This document shows, one piece after another, positions 25,624-33,085 of a DNA stretch of 64,000 nt. The notes beneath the pieces are model-generated. The model ran no database searches, had not been told where the DNA came from, and saw nothing but the letters and a program-made list of their open reading frames with translations. The position numbers and the translations under genes are program-made. The first letter of the stretch is position 1; every line of letters starts with the position of its first letter. The DNA comes from Ralstonia wenshanensis (lineage in GTDB: Bacteria > Pseudomonadota > Gammaproteobacteria > Burkholderiales > Burkholderiaceae): assembly GCF_021173085.1 (NCBI RefSeq), contig NZ_CP076413.1:1302001-1366000 (forward strand). Reading direction: 5' to 3'.

Positions 25624-26865
25624 GTGAAAACGATCCAGAAATCCGCCAAGCTCAACAACGTCTGCTATGACATTCGCGGCCCCGTGCTCGAGAAGGCCAA
25701 GCAGATGGAAGAAGAGGGCCACAAGATCATCAAGCTGAATATCGGCAACCTGGCCGTGTTTGGTTTCGATGCGCCTGAAGAGATCCAGCAGGACATGATC
25801 CGCAACCTGCCGAATTCGGCGGCGTATTCGGATTCCAAGGGCATCTTCGCGGCGCGCAAGGCGGTGATGCACTACACGCAAGAGCAGGGCATCAAGAACG
25901 TCACGCTGGAAGACATCTATCTGGGCAATGGCGCGTCGGAGCTGATTTCGCTGGCCACCAACGCGCTGCTCGACGCTGGCGACGAGCTGCTGCTGCCGGC
26001 GCCCGACTACCCGTTGTGGACCGCCGTGACCAGCCTCTCGGGCGGCACGCCGGTGCACTACATCTGCGACGAAGCCAACGGCTGGATGCCAGACCTGGAC
26101 GACATCCGCGCCAAGATCACGCCCAATACCAAGGGCATCGTCGTCATCAACCCGAACAACCCGACCGGCGCGCTGTATTCGGACGAACTGTTGCTGGGCA
26201 TTGTTGCCATTGCGCGCGAACACGGCCTGGTGATCTTCGCCGATGAGGTGTACGACAAGGTTCTGTTCGACGACAACAAGCACACCGCGATCGGCTCGCT
26301 GTCGGAAGACGTGCTGACCGTGACGTTCAACAGCCTGTCGAAGAGCTACCGTTCGTGCGGTTACCGCGCGGGCTGGATGGTCGTGTCCGGCGACAAGCGC
26401 CCGGCCAAGGACTACATCGAAGGCCTGAACATGCTGTCTTCGATGCGCCTGTGCGCCAACGTGCCGGGGCAGTGGGCCATTCAAACCGCGCTGGGCGGCT
26501 ATCAAAGCATTAAAGACCTGGTGGCGCCGGGCGGCCGCATGCGTCGCCAGCGCGACCTGGCGCATGAGTTGATCACAGCGATCCCCGGCGTGACCTGCGT
26601 CAAGCCCAAGGCTGCGCTCTATATGTTCCCGCGCCTGGACCCGGCGGTGTATCCCATCGAAGACGACCAGACCTTCATCCGCCAGCTGCTGGAAGAGGAG
26701 CGTGTGCTGCTGGTGCAGGGCACAGGCTTCAACTGGCACTCGCCGGACCACTTCCGCATCGTCTTCCTGCCCCACGAAGACGATCTTCGCGAAGCGATTG
26801 GCCGAATTTCGCGCTTCCTGGAGCGGTACCGTCAGCGTCACGGTACTGGCATCCGGGCCGCATAA
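25624..26865 (+). CDS. alaA: Alanine-synthesising aminotransferase AlaA type
   Basis: This PLP aminotransferase forms alanine from pyruvate with glutamate. The protein (413 residues) resembles E. coli AlaA throughout: SAKLNNVCYDIRGPVLEKAK, PAPDYPLWTAVTSLSGG, VINPNNPTGALYS and the PLP lysine in FNSLSKSYRSCGYRAGW. I place the start at the GTG at 25624, where the homology begins (KTIQKSAKLNN); an ATG at 25576 would add 16 non-conserved residues. Neither has a good Shine-Dalgarno. It lies upstream of hom-thrC, separated by a moderate terminator. Confidence 0.9.
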   Translation: MKTIQKSAKLNNVCYDIRGPVLEKAKQMEEEGHKIIKLNIGNLAVFGFDAPEEIQQDMIRNLPNSAAYSDSKGIFAARKAVMHYTQEQGIKNVTLEDIYLGNGASELISLATNALLDAGDELLLPAPDYPLWTAVTSLSGGTPVHYICDEANGWMPDLDDIRAKITPNTKGIVVINPNNPTGALYSDELLLGIVAIAREHGLVIFADEVYDKVLFDDNKHTAIGSLSEDVLTVTFNSLSKSYRSCGYRAGWMVVSGDKRPAKDYIEGLNMLSSMRLCANVPGQWAIQTALGGYQSIKDLVAPGGRMRRQRDLAHELITAIPGVTCVKPKAALYMFPRLDPAVYPIEDDQTFIRQLLEEERVLLVQGTGFNWHSPDHFRIVFLPHEDDLREAIGRISRFLERYRQRHGTGIRAA

Positions 26866-26895
26866 ACTCGGTCTTCCGCCAGATCAGTAATTGCG

Positions 26896-26928
26896 GGGCA
26901 GACCGAAGTGTCTGCCCTGTGTGTTTTT
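26896..26928 (+). terminator. Probable rho-independent terminator between alaA and hom
   Basis: GGGCAGAC / GTCTGCCC with loop CGAAGT is followed by TGTGTG and then a run of six T. The interruption before the T-tract makes it weaker, so some read-through into hom is likely. Confidence 0.55.
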
Positions 26929-26965
26929 TGCTTCTCCGCTTTTTCGTTTCTTTACGACACGTCTC

Positions 26966-28285
26966 ATGAATCCCATCAAGATCGGCCTGCTCGGGCTCGG
27001 TACCGTCGGTGGCGGTACCCTCAAGGTTCTGCAACGGAACCAGGAAGAAATCCGCCGTCGCGCGGGTCGCGGCATTGAAGTCGCCATGATTGCCGTGCGC
27101 AATGTGGACCGCGCCCGCGCCATCGTGCAGGAAGCCGGTGCGACCGTGCCGGTGGTGAACGACCCGTTTGCGATTGTGGATTCGCCCGAGATCGATATCG
27201 TCGTGGAGCTGATTGGCGGTTACGACCTGACGCGCGAGCTGGTGCTGCGCGCCATCGCCAACGGCAAGCACGTTGTCACCGCCAACAAGGCGCTGCTGGC
27301 GGTGCATGGCAACGAGATCTTCAAGGCCGCGCAGGACAAGGGTGTGATGGTGGCGTTCGAGGCGGCCGTGGCCGGCGGCATTCCGATCATCAAGGCGCTG
27401 CGCGAGGGCCTGACGGCCAACCGCATCGAGTGGATCGCCGGCATCATCAACGGCACCACGAACTTCATCCTGACCGAGATGCGCGACAAGGGTCTGGACT
27501 TCGATACCGTGCTCAAGGAAGCCCAGCGCCTGGGCTACGCCGAGGCCGATCCGACCTTCGACATCGAAGGCTTTGACGCCGCGCACAAGCTCACGCTCAT
27601 GAGCGCCATCGCCTTTGGCGTGCCAGTGCAGTTCGAGCGCGCCTACGTGGAAGGCATCACGAAGCTGGAAGCGGTCGACATCCGCTACGCAGAAGAACTT
27701 GGCTACCGCATCAAGCTGCTGGGCATCACGCGCCGTGTCGAAGCGGGCATTGAGCTGCGCGTGCATCCGACGCTCGTGCCGGCCAAGCGCCTGATCGCCA
27801 ACGTCGAAGGCGCAATGAATGCCGTGGTCGTCAACGGCGATGCGGTGGGCCCGACGCTGTACTACGGCAAGGGTGCGGGCGCCGAGCCGACCGCTTCGGC
27901 CGTCGTCGCCGATCTGGTGGACGTGACGCGCCTGCACACGGCCGATCCGGAACACCGCGTGCCGCATCTGGCATTCCAGCCCGATGCGCTGTCCGATACG
28001 CCCGTGCTGCCGATCGACGAAGTGCGTTCGAGCTACTACCTGCGCATGCGCGTGGCGGACGAAACCGGCGTGCTGGCCGACATCACGCGCATCCTGGCCG
28101 AAGGCGGTATTTCGATCGACGCCATGCTGCAGAAGGAATCGCGCGAAGGCGAGCCGCAGACCGACATCATCATGCTGTCGCACGTGACGGTGGAAAAGCG
28201 CGTGAACGCCGCCATCGCCGCCATCGAAGCGCTGCCGACCGTGCTGTCGAAGGTCACGCGCATCCGCATGGAAGAACTGAACTAA
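26966..28285 (+). CDS. hom: Homoserine dehydrogenase
   Basis: Hom catalyses NAD(P)H-dependent reduction of aspartate semialdehyde to homoserine. The monofunctional enzyme has 439 residues: Rossmann motif IGLLGLGTVGGGTLKVL, TANKALLAVHG, catalytic-domain GIINGTTNFILTEM with LGYAEADPTFDIEG, and a C-terminal ACT domain (YYLRMRVADETGVLADITRI) for threonine feedback control. The start at 26966 (MNPIKIGLLG) follows an intergenic terminator. It is 15 nt before thrC, in the same operon. Confidence 0.97.
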   Translation: MNPIKIGLLGLGTVGGGTLKVLQRNQEEIRRRAGRGIEVAMIAVRNVDRARAIVQEAGATVPVVNDPFAIVDSPEIDIVVELIGGYDLTRELVLRAIANGKHVVTANKALLAVHGNEIFKAAQDKGVMVAFEAAVAGGIPIIKALREGLTANRIEWIAGIINGTTNFILTEMRDKGLDFDTVLKEAQRLGYAEADPTFDIEGFDAAHKLTLMSAIAFGVPVQFERAYVEGITKLEAVDIRYAEELGYRIKLLGITRRVEAGIELRVHPTLVPAKRLIANVEGAMNAVVVNGDAVGPTLYYGKGAGAEPTASAVVADLVDVTRLHTADPEHRVPHLAFQPDALSDTPVLPIDEVRSSYYLRMRVADETGVLADITRILAEGGISIDAMLQKESREGEPQTDIIMLSHVTVEKRVNAAIAAIEALPTVLSKVTRIRMEELN

Positions 28286-28300
28286 GCGCAGGACACGAGC

Positions 28301-29746
28301 ATGCAATACCGATCGACCCGCGGCCACGCAGAGCCGCAAAGTTTCTCCCGCATCCTGCTGGGCGGCCTGGCGCCGGACGGCGGCCTGTACCTGCCCGAGC
28401 AGTACCCACAAGTCAGCGTTGAAGAGCTGACCCGCTGGCGCGACCTGCCTTACGCCGACCTCGCGTTCGAAATCCTGCGCAAGTTCGCCACCGACATTCC
28501 CGAAGACGACCTGCGCGCACTGACCCGACGCACCTACACGCCCGAGGTCTACTGCAACGCGCGCGCCGGCGACAACACTGTCGACATCACCCCGCTGCAC
28601 AAGCTGGGCGAGGAGGGCGGCACGTCGCTGTCGCTGCTGTGCCTGTCGAACGGTCCGACGCTGGCCTTCAAGGACATGGCGATGCAGTTGCTGGGCAACC
28701 TGTTCGAATACGCGCTCGACCGTGAACACGCCGAGCTGAACATCCTGGGCGCTACCTCTGGCGACACGGGCAGCGCAGCCGAATACGCCATGCGCGGCAA
28801 GCGTGGCGTGCGTGTGTTCATGCTGAGCCCGCACCGCAAGATGAGCGCGTTCCAGACCGCGCAGATGTTCAGCCTGCAAGACAAGAACATCTTCAACATC
28901 GCCATCGAAGGCGTGTTCGACGACGCGCAGGACATCGTCAAGGCGGTGTCGAACGATCTCGACTACAAGGCCCGCCAGAAGATCGGTACGGTCAATTCGA
29001 TCAACTGGGCGCGTGTCGTCGCTCAGGTCGTCTACTACTTCAAGGGCTACCTGCTGGCGGCCCCGAAGATCGGCGACAAGGTGTCGTTCTGCGTGCCGTC
29101 GGGCAACTTCGGCAACGTCTGCGCCGGCCACATCGCGCGCATGATGGGTTTGCCGATCGACAAGCTGGTCGTGGCCACCAACGAGAACGATGTGCTGGAC
29201 GAGTTCTTCCGCACCGGCACATACCGCGTGCGGTCGGCCGCGCAGACGTACCACACGTCCAGCCCCAGCATGGACATCAGCAAGGCGTCGAACTTCGAGC
29301 GCTTCGTGTTCGACCTGCTGGATCGTGATCCGGCACGCCTCGCGCAACTCTTCCGCGACGTGGACGAAAAGGGCGGCTTCTCGATGACGGGCAAGCCGGA
29401 GTTCGACCGCATCGCCGAGTTCGGCTTTGTCTCGGGCCGCAGCTCGCACGCAGACCGCGTCGATACCATCCGCGATGTCTTTGCCACCTACGGCACGATG
29501 ATCGACACGCACACCGCCGACGGCGTGAAGGTGGCGCGCGAGAACCTGACCCCGGGCGTGCCGATGGTGGTGCTGGAAACGGCGCTGCCGGCCAAGTTCG
29601 GTGACACCATTCGCGAAGCGCTGGACCGCGAGCCGGAGCGTCCGGCTGGCTACGCTGACATCGAATCGCTGCCGCAGCGCTTCGAGGTCATGCCGGCCGA
29701 CGCTGACCGCATCAAGGGCTACATCGCCCAGCACACCGGCCTCTAA
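28301..29746 (+). CDS. thrC: Threonine synthase
   Basis: Threonine synthase converts O-phosphohomoserine to threonine with PLP. At 481 residues it is the long (class II) form: FSRILLGGLAPDGGLYLPEQ at the N-terminus, PLP-lysine segment SNGPTLAFKDMAMQLLGN, and phosphate-binding LGATSGDTGSAAEYAMRGK. INSINWARVVAQ-like VNSINWARVVAQVVYYF and CVPSGNFGNVCAGHIA follow. The last threonine-pathway gene here, it is followed after 4 nt by a uracil-DNA-glycosylase-like gene. Confidence 0.97.
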   Translation: MQYRSTRGHAEPQSFSRILLGGLAPDGGLYLPEQYPQVSVEELTRWRDLPYADLAFEILRKFATDIPEDDLRALTRRTYTPEVYCNARAGDNTVDITPLHKLGEEGGTSLSLLCLSNGPTLAFKDMAMQLLGNLFEYALDREHAELNILGATSGDTGSAAEYAMRGKRGVRVFMLSPHRKMSAFQTAQMFSLQDKNIFNIAIEGVFDDAQDIVKAVSNDLDYKARQKIGTVNSINWARVVAQVVYYFKGYLLAAPKIGDKVSFCVPSGNFGNVCAGHIARMMGLPIDKLVVATNENDVLDEFFRTGTYRVRSAAQTYHTSSPSMDISKASNFERFVFDLLDRDPARLAQLFRDVDEKGGFSMTGKPEFDRIAEFGFVSGRSSHADRVDTIRDVFATYGTMIDTHTADGVKVARENLTPGVPMVVLETALPAKFGDTIREALDREPERPAGYADIESLPQRFEVMPADADRIKGYIAQHTGL

Positions 29747-29750
29747 AGCC

Positions 29751-30368
29751 ATGGAAGCAGTGCCGGATGACGAGGCAGGGGCAGCCTTCGAGCGCTGCCT
29801 GCACGACATCCGCGCCTGCCGCGAGTGCAAGGGCGCATTGGCGCACGAGCCGCGCCCGGTGGTCGTGGCGGACCGCCGCGCCCGCGTCCTGATCATCGGA
29901 CAGGCGCCGGGCCGCATCGTCCACGAGACCGGCATCCCCTGGAACGACCGCTCGGGCGACCGCCTGCGCCAGTGGCTGCAAATCCCGTACGACGATTTCT
30001 ACGCCGACCGGCGCATCGCCGTGGTGCCGATGGGTTTCTGCTTCCCAGGCACCGGCGCGAACGGCGATTTTCCGCCCCGCCCGGAATGCGCGCCCAAATG
30101 GCACCGGCCGCTGCTCACGGCGATGCCCGATGTGCGGCTCGCGCTGCTGGTGGGCACCTATGCCCAGCGCAACTACCTCGACGTGCCGCGCGACTGGTCG
30201 CTGACCGACGTGGTGCGCAACGGGCCCGTGCAGGACGCCGACGGCCGCATGCTGTTTCCCCTGCCGCATCCAAGCCCGCGCAATCTGGCCTGGTTCAAAC
30301 ACAATCCGTGGTTTGACGCGCACATCGTGCCGGCACTGCGTGCCGCGCTGGCCGACGCATTCGCTTGA
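29751..30368 (+). CDS. Uracil-DNA glycosylase superfamily protein
   Basis: This 205-residue single domain shows superfamily motif A as GQAPGRIVHETGIPWNDRSG, unlike the GEAPG-E of family 4. It has DDFYADRRIAVVPMGFCFPG in the middle and motif B as PLPHPSPRNLAWFKHNPWF. An N-terminal CRECKG pair resembles part of the Fe-S site of families 4/5, but the full four-cysteine set is not obvious. It is probably a DNA-repair glycosylase of a less-studied branch; activity on uracil is unproven. The start is the ATG 4 nt after thrC, so it is likely in the threonine operon. Confidence 0.82.
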   Translation: MEAVPDDEAGAAFERCLHDIRACRECKGALAHEPRPVVVADRRARVLIIGQAPGRIVHETGIPWNDRSGDRLRQWLQIPYDDFYADRRIAVVPMGFCFPGTGANGDFPPRPECAPKWHRPLLTAMPDVRLALLVGTYAQRNYLDVPRDWSLTDVVRNGPVQDADGRMLFPLPHPSPRNLAWFKHNPWFDAHIVPALRAALADAFA

Positions 30369-30449
30369 TACGCCTGGGCTGATGCATGGCATCGGTCTGG
30401 AACCGATACAATCGAAATCTCCCTTTCGATTCCGCTTTCCCATTCCCGC

Positions 30450-31709
30450 ATGTCCGCCAACGATGCTCCCGCCGTCAAACCGTCCTTGCTGACGCTCGAT
30501 GCGGCGCTGTCGCAACTGCTTGCCGCAGTGCGCGTTTTGCACGAGACCGAAACCGTGTCGACGTTGCACGCCAACGGGCGCGTCCTCGCCGAGGCCGTCC
30601 GCAGCAGCTTGAACGTGCCGCCCGCCGACAACACGCAGATGGACGGATACGCCGTGCGCGCCGCCGACATCACCGCGCCGGGCACGCGCCTGAAAGTGGC
30701 GCAGCGCATTCCCGCCGGCCATGTCGGCCAGCCGCTGAATGCGGGCGAGGCGGCGCGCATCTTTACCGGCGCGCTGATCCCGCCGGGCGCCGATGCCGTC
30801 GTCATGCAGGAGCAATGCAAGGCTGATGCGGACACGGGCACCGTCACCATCGATCACGTGCCGGAATCCGGTGAGTGGATCCGCCGCGCCGGCGAGGACA
30901 TTGCCGACGGCGCCGAGATCCTGCCGCGCGGCGCGCGTCTCGGTCCGCAGCAACTGGGCCTGGCGGCTTCGGTCGGCTGCGCCAATCTGTACGTGGTGCG
31001 CCGTCCGCGCGTGGCCGTGTTCTTTACCGGCGACGAGCTTGCCATGCCCGGCGAGCCGCTCAAGCCCGGCGCCATCTACAACTCCAACCGCTTCACGCTG
31101 CGCGCACTCCTGGAAAACCTCGGCTGCGACATCACCGATTTCGGCATCGTGCCCGACACGCTGCAAGCCACGCGCGACACGCTGCGCGAAGCGGCCGAGG
31201 AACACGACCTCATCATTACCTCCGGCGGCGTGTCGGTGGGCGAGGAAGACCACATCAAGCCCGCGGTGGAAGCCGAAGGGCGCCTGAACCTCTGGCAGAT
31301 CGCCATCAAGCCGGGCAAGCCCCTGGCCTTTGGCGAGGTGCGCCGGCCCGAAGGCATGGTGGGCGGCCCGACCGCCTTCTTCATTGGCCTGCCGGGCAAT
31401 CCGGTGTCGAGCTTCGTCACTTTCCTGCTGTTTGTGCGGCCGTTCGTCCTGCGCCTGCAGGGCGTGGCCGACGTGGCACCGAAGCGCATCCCGATGCGTG
31501 CCGACTTTGCGCTGCCCAAGGGCGATCGCCGCAACGAGTTCCTGCGTGCGCGCATCAACGCGGGCGGTGGGCTGGACCTGTTCCCGAATCAAAGTTCCGG
31601 CGTGCTGACCTCCACGGTGTGGGGCGATGGCCTGATCGACAACCCGCCCAGCCAGCCGATCGCGCCGGGCGATGTGGTCAGCTTCCTGCCGTTTGCAGGC
31701 TTGGTTTAA
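30450..31709 (+). CDS. moeA: Molybdopterin molybdenumtransferase
   Basis: MoeA inserts molybdate into adenylated molybdopterin. The 419 residues contain LNVPPADNTQMDGYAVRA, GEAARIFTGALIPPGADAVV, FFTGDELAMPGEPLKPGAIY and LIITSGGVSVGEEDHIKPAV with KPGKPLAFG. These are the conserved domain I-III motifs, and domain IV is C-terminal. Its stop overlaps the Shine-Dalgarno of moaD, showing a moeA-moaD-moaE operon. Confidence 0.96.
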   Translation: MSANDAPAVKPSLLTLDAALSQLLAAVRVLHETETVSTLHANGRVLAEAVRSSLNVPPADNTQMDGYAVRAADITAPGTRLKVAQRIPAGHVGQPLNAGEAARIFTGALIPPGADAVVMQEQCKADADTGTVTIDHVPESGEWIRRAGEDIADGAEILPRGARLGPQQLGLAASVGCANLYVVRRPRVAVFFTGDELAMPGEPLKPGAIYNSNRFTLRALLENLGCDITDFGIVPDTLQATRDTLREAAEEHDLIITSGGVSVGEEDHIKPAVEAEGRLNLWQIAIKPGKPLAFGEVRRPEGMVGGPTAFFIGLPGNPVSSFVTFLLFVRPFVLRLQGVADVAPKRIPMRADFALPKGDRRNEFLRARINAGGGLDLFPNQSSGVLTSTVWGDGLIDNPPSQPIAPGDVVSFLPFAGLV

Positions 31710-31721
31710 GGAGCGATGGAC

Positions 31722-31979
31722 ATGCAGATCGAGCTTCGTTTCTTTGCCAGCGTACGTGAACAACTCGGGACTTCGCAGGAGCAGGTGGTCGTGCCGGACG
31801 CCGTGCGCACCGTGGGTGATGTGCGCCGCTGGCTTGCGCAGCGCGGCCCGGTCTGGGGCGAAACGCTGGCCGAAGGCCGTGCGCTGCGCATGGCGGTGGA
31901 CCACCAGATCGTGCCGGCCGATACCGCCGTGCACGACGGCTGCGAAGTCGCTTTCTTCCCGCCCGTGACCGGTGGTTGA
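31722..31979 (+). CDS. moaD: Molybdopterin synthase small subunit
   Basis: MoaD is a ubiquitin-fold sulfur carrier; its C-terminal Gly-Gly (VTGG) is thiocarboxylated to deliver sulfur to cyclic pyranopterin. The ATG at 31722 (MQIELRFFASVREQLG) is 8 nt after AAGGAG; the ATG at 31716 would be too close (2 nt). It has 85 residues, normal for the family, and lies directly before moaE. Confidence 0.95.
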   Translation: MQIELRFFASVREQLGTSQEQVVVPDAVRTVGDVRRWLAQRGPVWGETLAEGRALRMAVDHQIVPADTAVHDGCEVAFFPPVTGG

Positions 31980-31995
31980 GCGCAGGAGACCGACC

Positions 31996-32517
31996 ATGTC
32001 CGTCCGCGTGCAGGAAGCCGACTTTGACCTCGGCGCCGAGATTGCAGCGCTCCGTGCTGGCCGCCCGAACATTGGCGCGGTGGCCAGCTTCATCGGCACC
32101 GTGCGCGATATCAACGACGGCACCGGCGTGTCGGAGATGGAGCTGGAGCACTATCCCGGCATGACCGAAAAGGCGCTCGCCGACATCGTGAGCGCGGCCA
32201 TGCAGCGCTGGGAGCTGATCGACGCGCTCGTCATCCACCGCGTTGGCAAGCTCAAGCCGCAAGACCAGATCGTGCTGGTGGCGGTGGCGTCCAAGCACCG
32301 CGGCGAATCCTTTGCCGCGTGCGAATTCATCATGGATTACCTCAAGAGCGAGGCGCCGTTCTGGAAGAAGGAGCAGACGCCCGAAGGCGCGCGCTGGGTC
32401 GATGCGCGGGTCACCGACGACAAGGCGCTCGCCCGCTGGGGCATTGCCACCAACAACGCCGCAAAAAGCACGGCTGATCAGCCCGGCGCATCGGCGCAAC
32501 CGAACGACTACGAATAA
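31996..32517 (+). CDS. moaE: Molybdopterin synthase catalytic subunit
   Basis: MoaE (173 residues) with MoaD converts cPMP to molybdopterin. Motifs are VASFIGTVRDINDG, LEHYPGMTEKAL, VIHRVGKLKPQDQIVLVAVA with catalytic-site lysines, and APFWKKEQTPEGARWVDAR. The start at 31996 follows CAGGAGA. A 20-residue hydrophilic tail after the conserved core is longer than in E. coli. It is followed by crcB at 15 nt. Confidence 0.96.
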   Translation: MSVRVQEADFDLGAEIAALRAGRPNIGAVASFIGTVRDINDGTGVSEMELEHYPGMTEKALADIVSAAMQRWELIDALVIHRVGKLKPQDQIVLVAVASKHRGESFAACEFIMDYLKSEAPFWKKEQTPEGARWVDARVTDDKALARWGIATNNAAKSTADQPGASAQPNDYE

Positions 32518-32532
32518 CAAGGACGCGACCGC

Positions 32533-32913
32533 ATGAGCGGAATAGGCTTTCTGGCAGTTGGGGTGGGCGCTGCGCTGGGAGCTTGGTTGCGCTGGGCGCT
32601 CGCCATCTTGTTGAACGCCATCAATCCGGCCTTGCCCTACGGCACGCTGGCAGCCAATCTGGTGGGGGGCTACCTGATCGGCATCGCGGTGGGTTTTTTC
32701 GACATGCATGCGGGGCTGCCGCCGGAATGGCGTTTGCTTGTCATCACCGGTTTTCTGGGCGGGCTGACGACGTTCTCCACCTTTTCAAGCGAGGTTGTCG
32801 CCAACATCCTGGCCGGCGACCACCTGATGGGCGCGCTGCACATCGTGGCGCATCTGGGCGGCTCGCTGTTCCTCACGATGCTTGGTCTCTGGACGGTGCG
32901 CACGTTCAGTTGA
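32533..32913 (+). CDS. crcB: Fluoride channel CrcB/Fluc
   Basis: The 126-residue inner-membrane protein has four helices and forms dual-topology dimers that export fluoride. It carries GAALGAWLRWALA, the Asn-containing TLAANLVGGYLIGIAVGFF, and GFLGGLTTFSTFSSE with the phenylalanine/threonine track residues. No fluoride-riboswitch-like leader is visible because it follows moaE by only 15 nt. The pairing with molybdopterin genes looks incidental. Confidence 0.95.
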   Translation: MSGIGFLAVGVGAALGAWLRWALAILLNAINPALPYGTLAANLVGGYLIGIAVGFFDMHAGLPPEWRLLVITGFLGGLTTFSTFSSEVVANILAGDHLMGALHIVAHLGGSLFLTMLGLWTVRTFS

Positions 32914-32990
32914 TCGCAAGACCGGCCCTGCAAATTGAGTTGCGAATGAGAAGTTGGGTTCACATACTGGTAGTGCCTGCGGTGGCTTAG

Positions 32991-33029
32991 GGACGTCCAG
33001 TACGGACGTCCAGTAAGGACGTGCAGTAT
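32991..33029 (+). repeat. Three tandem copies of a 13-bp unit upstream of the oligomer hydrolase gene
   Basis: GGACGTCCAGTAC, GGACGTCCAGTAA and GGACGTGCAGTAT follow one another with period 13. Each contains the palindrome GACGTC or a one-base variant. They lie 57-95 bp before the hydrolase ATG, where regulatory sites would be expected; function is unknown. Confidence 0.8.
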
Positions 33030-33085
33030 CGAAGGCCGCCGCAGGTTGCTTTGTGTTGTTCCATCCATAACGAGAAGGAGACGCA

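Noticed and set aside
26729-29935. Very long minus-strand open frame opposite alaA-hom-thrC
   Set aside because: It is antisense to three conserved genes and results from high GC codon bias.
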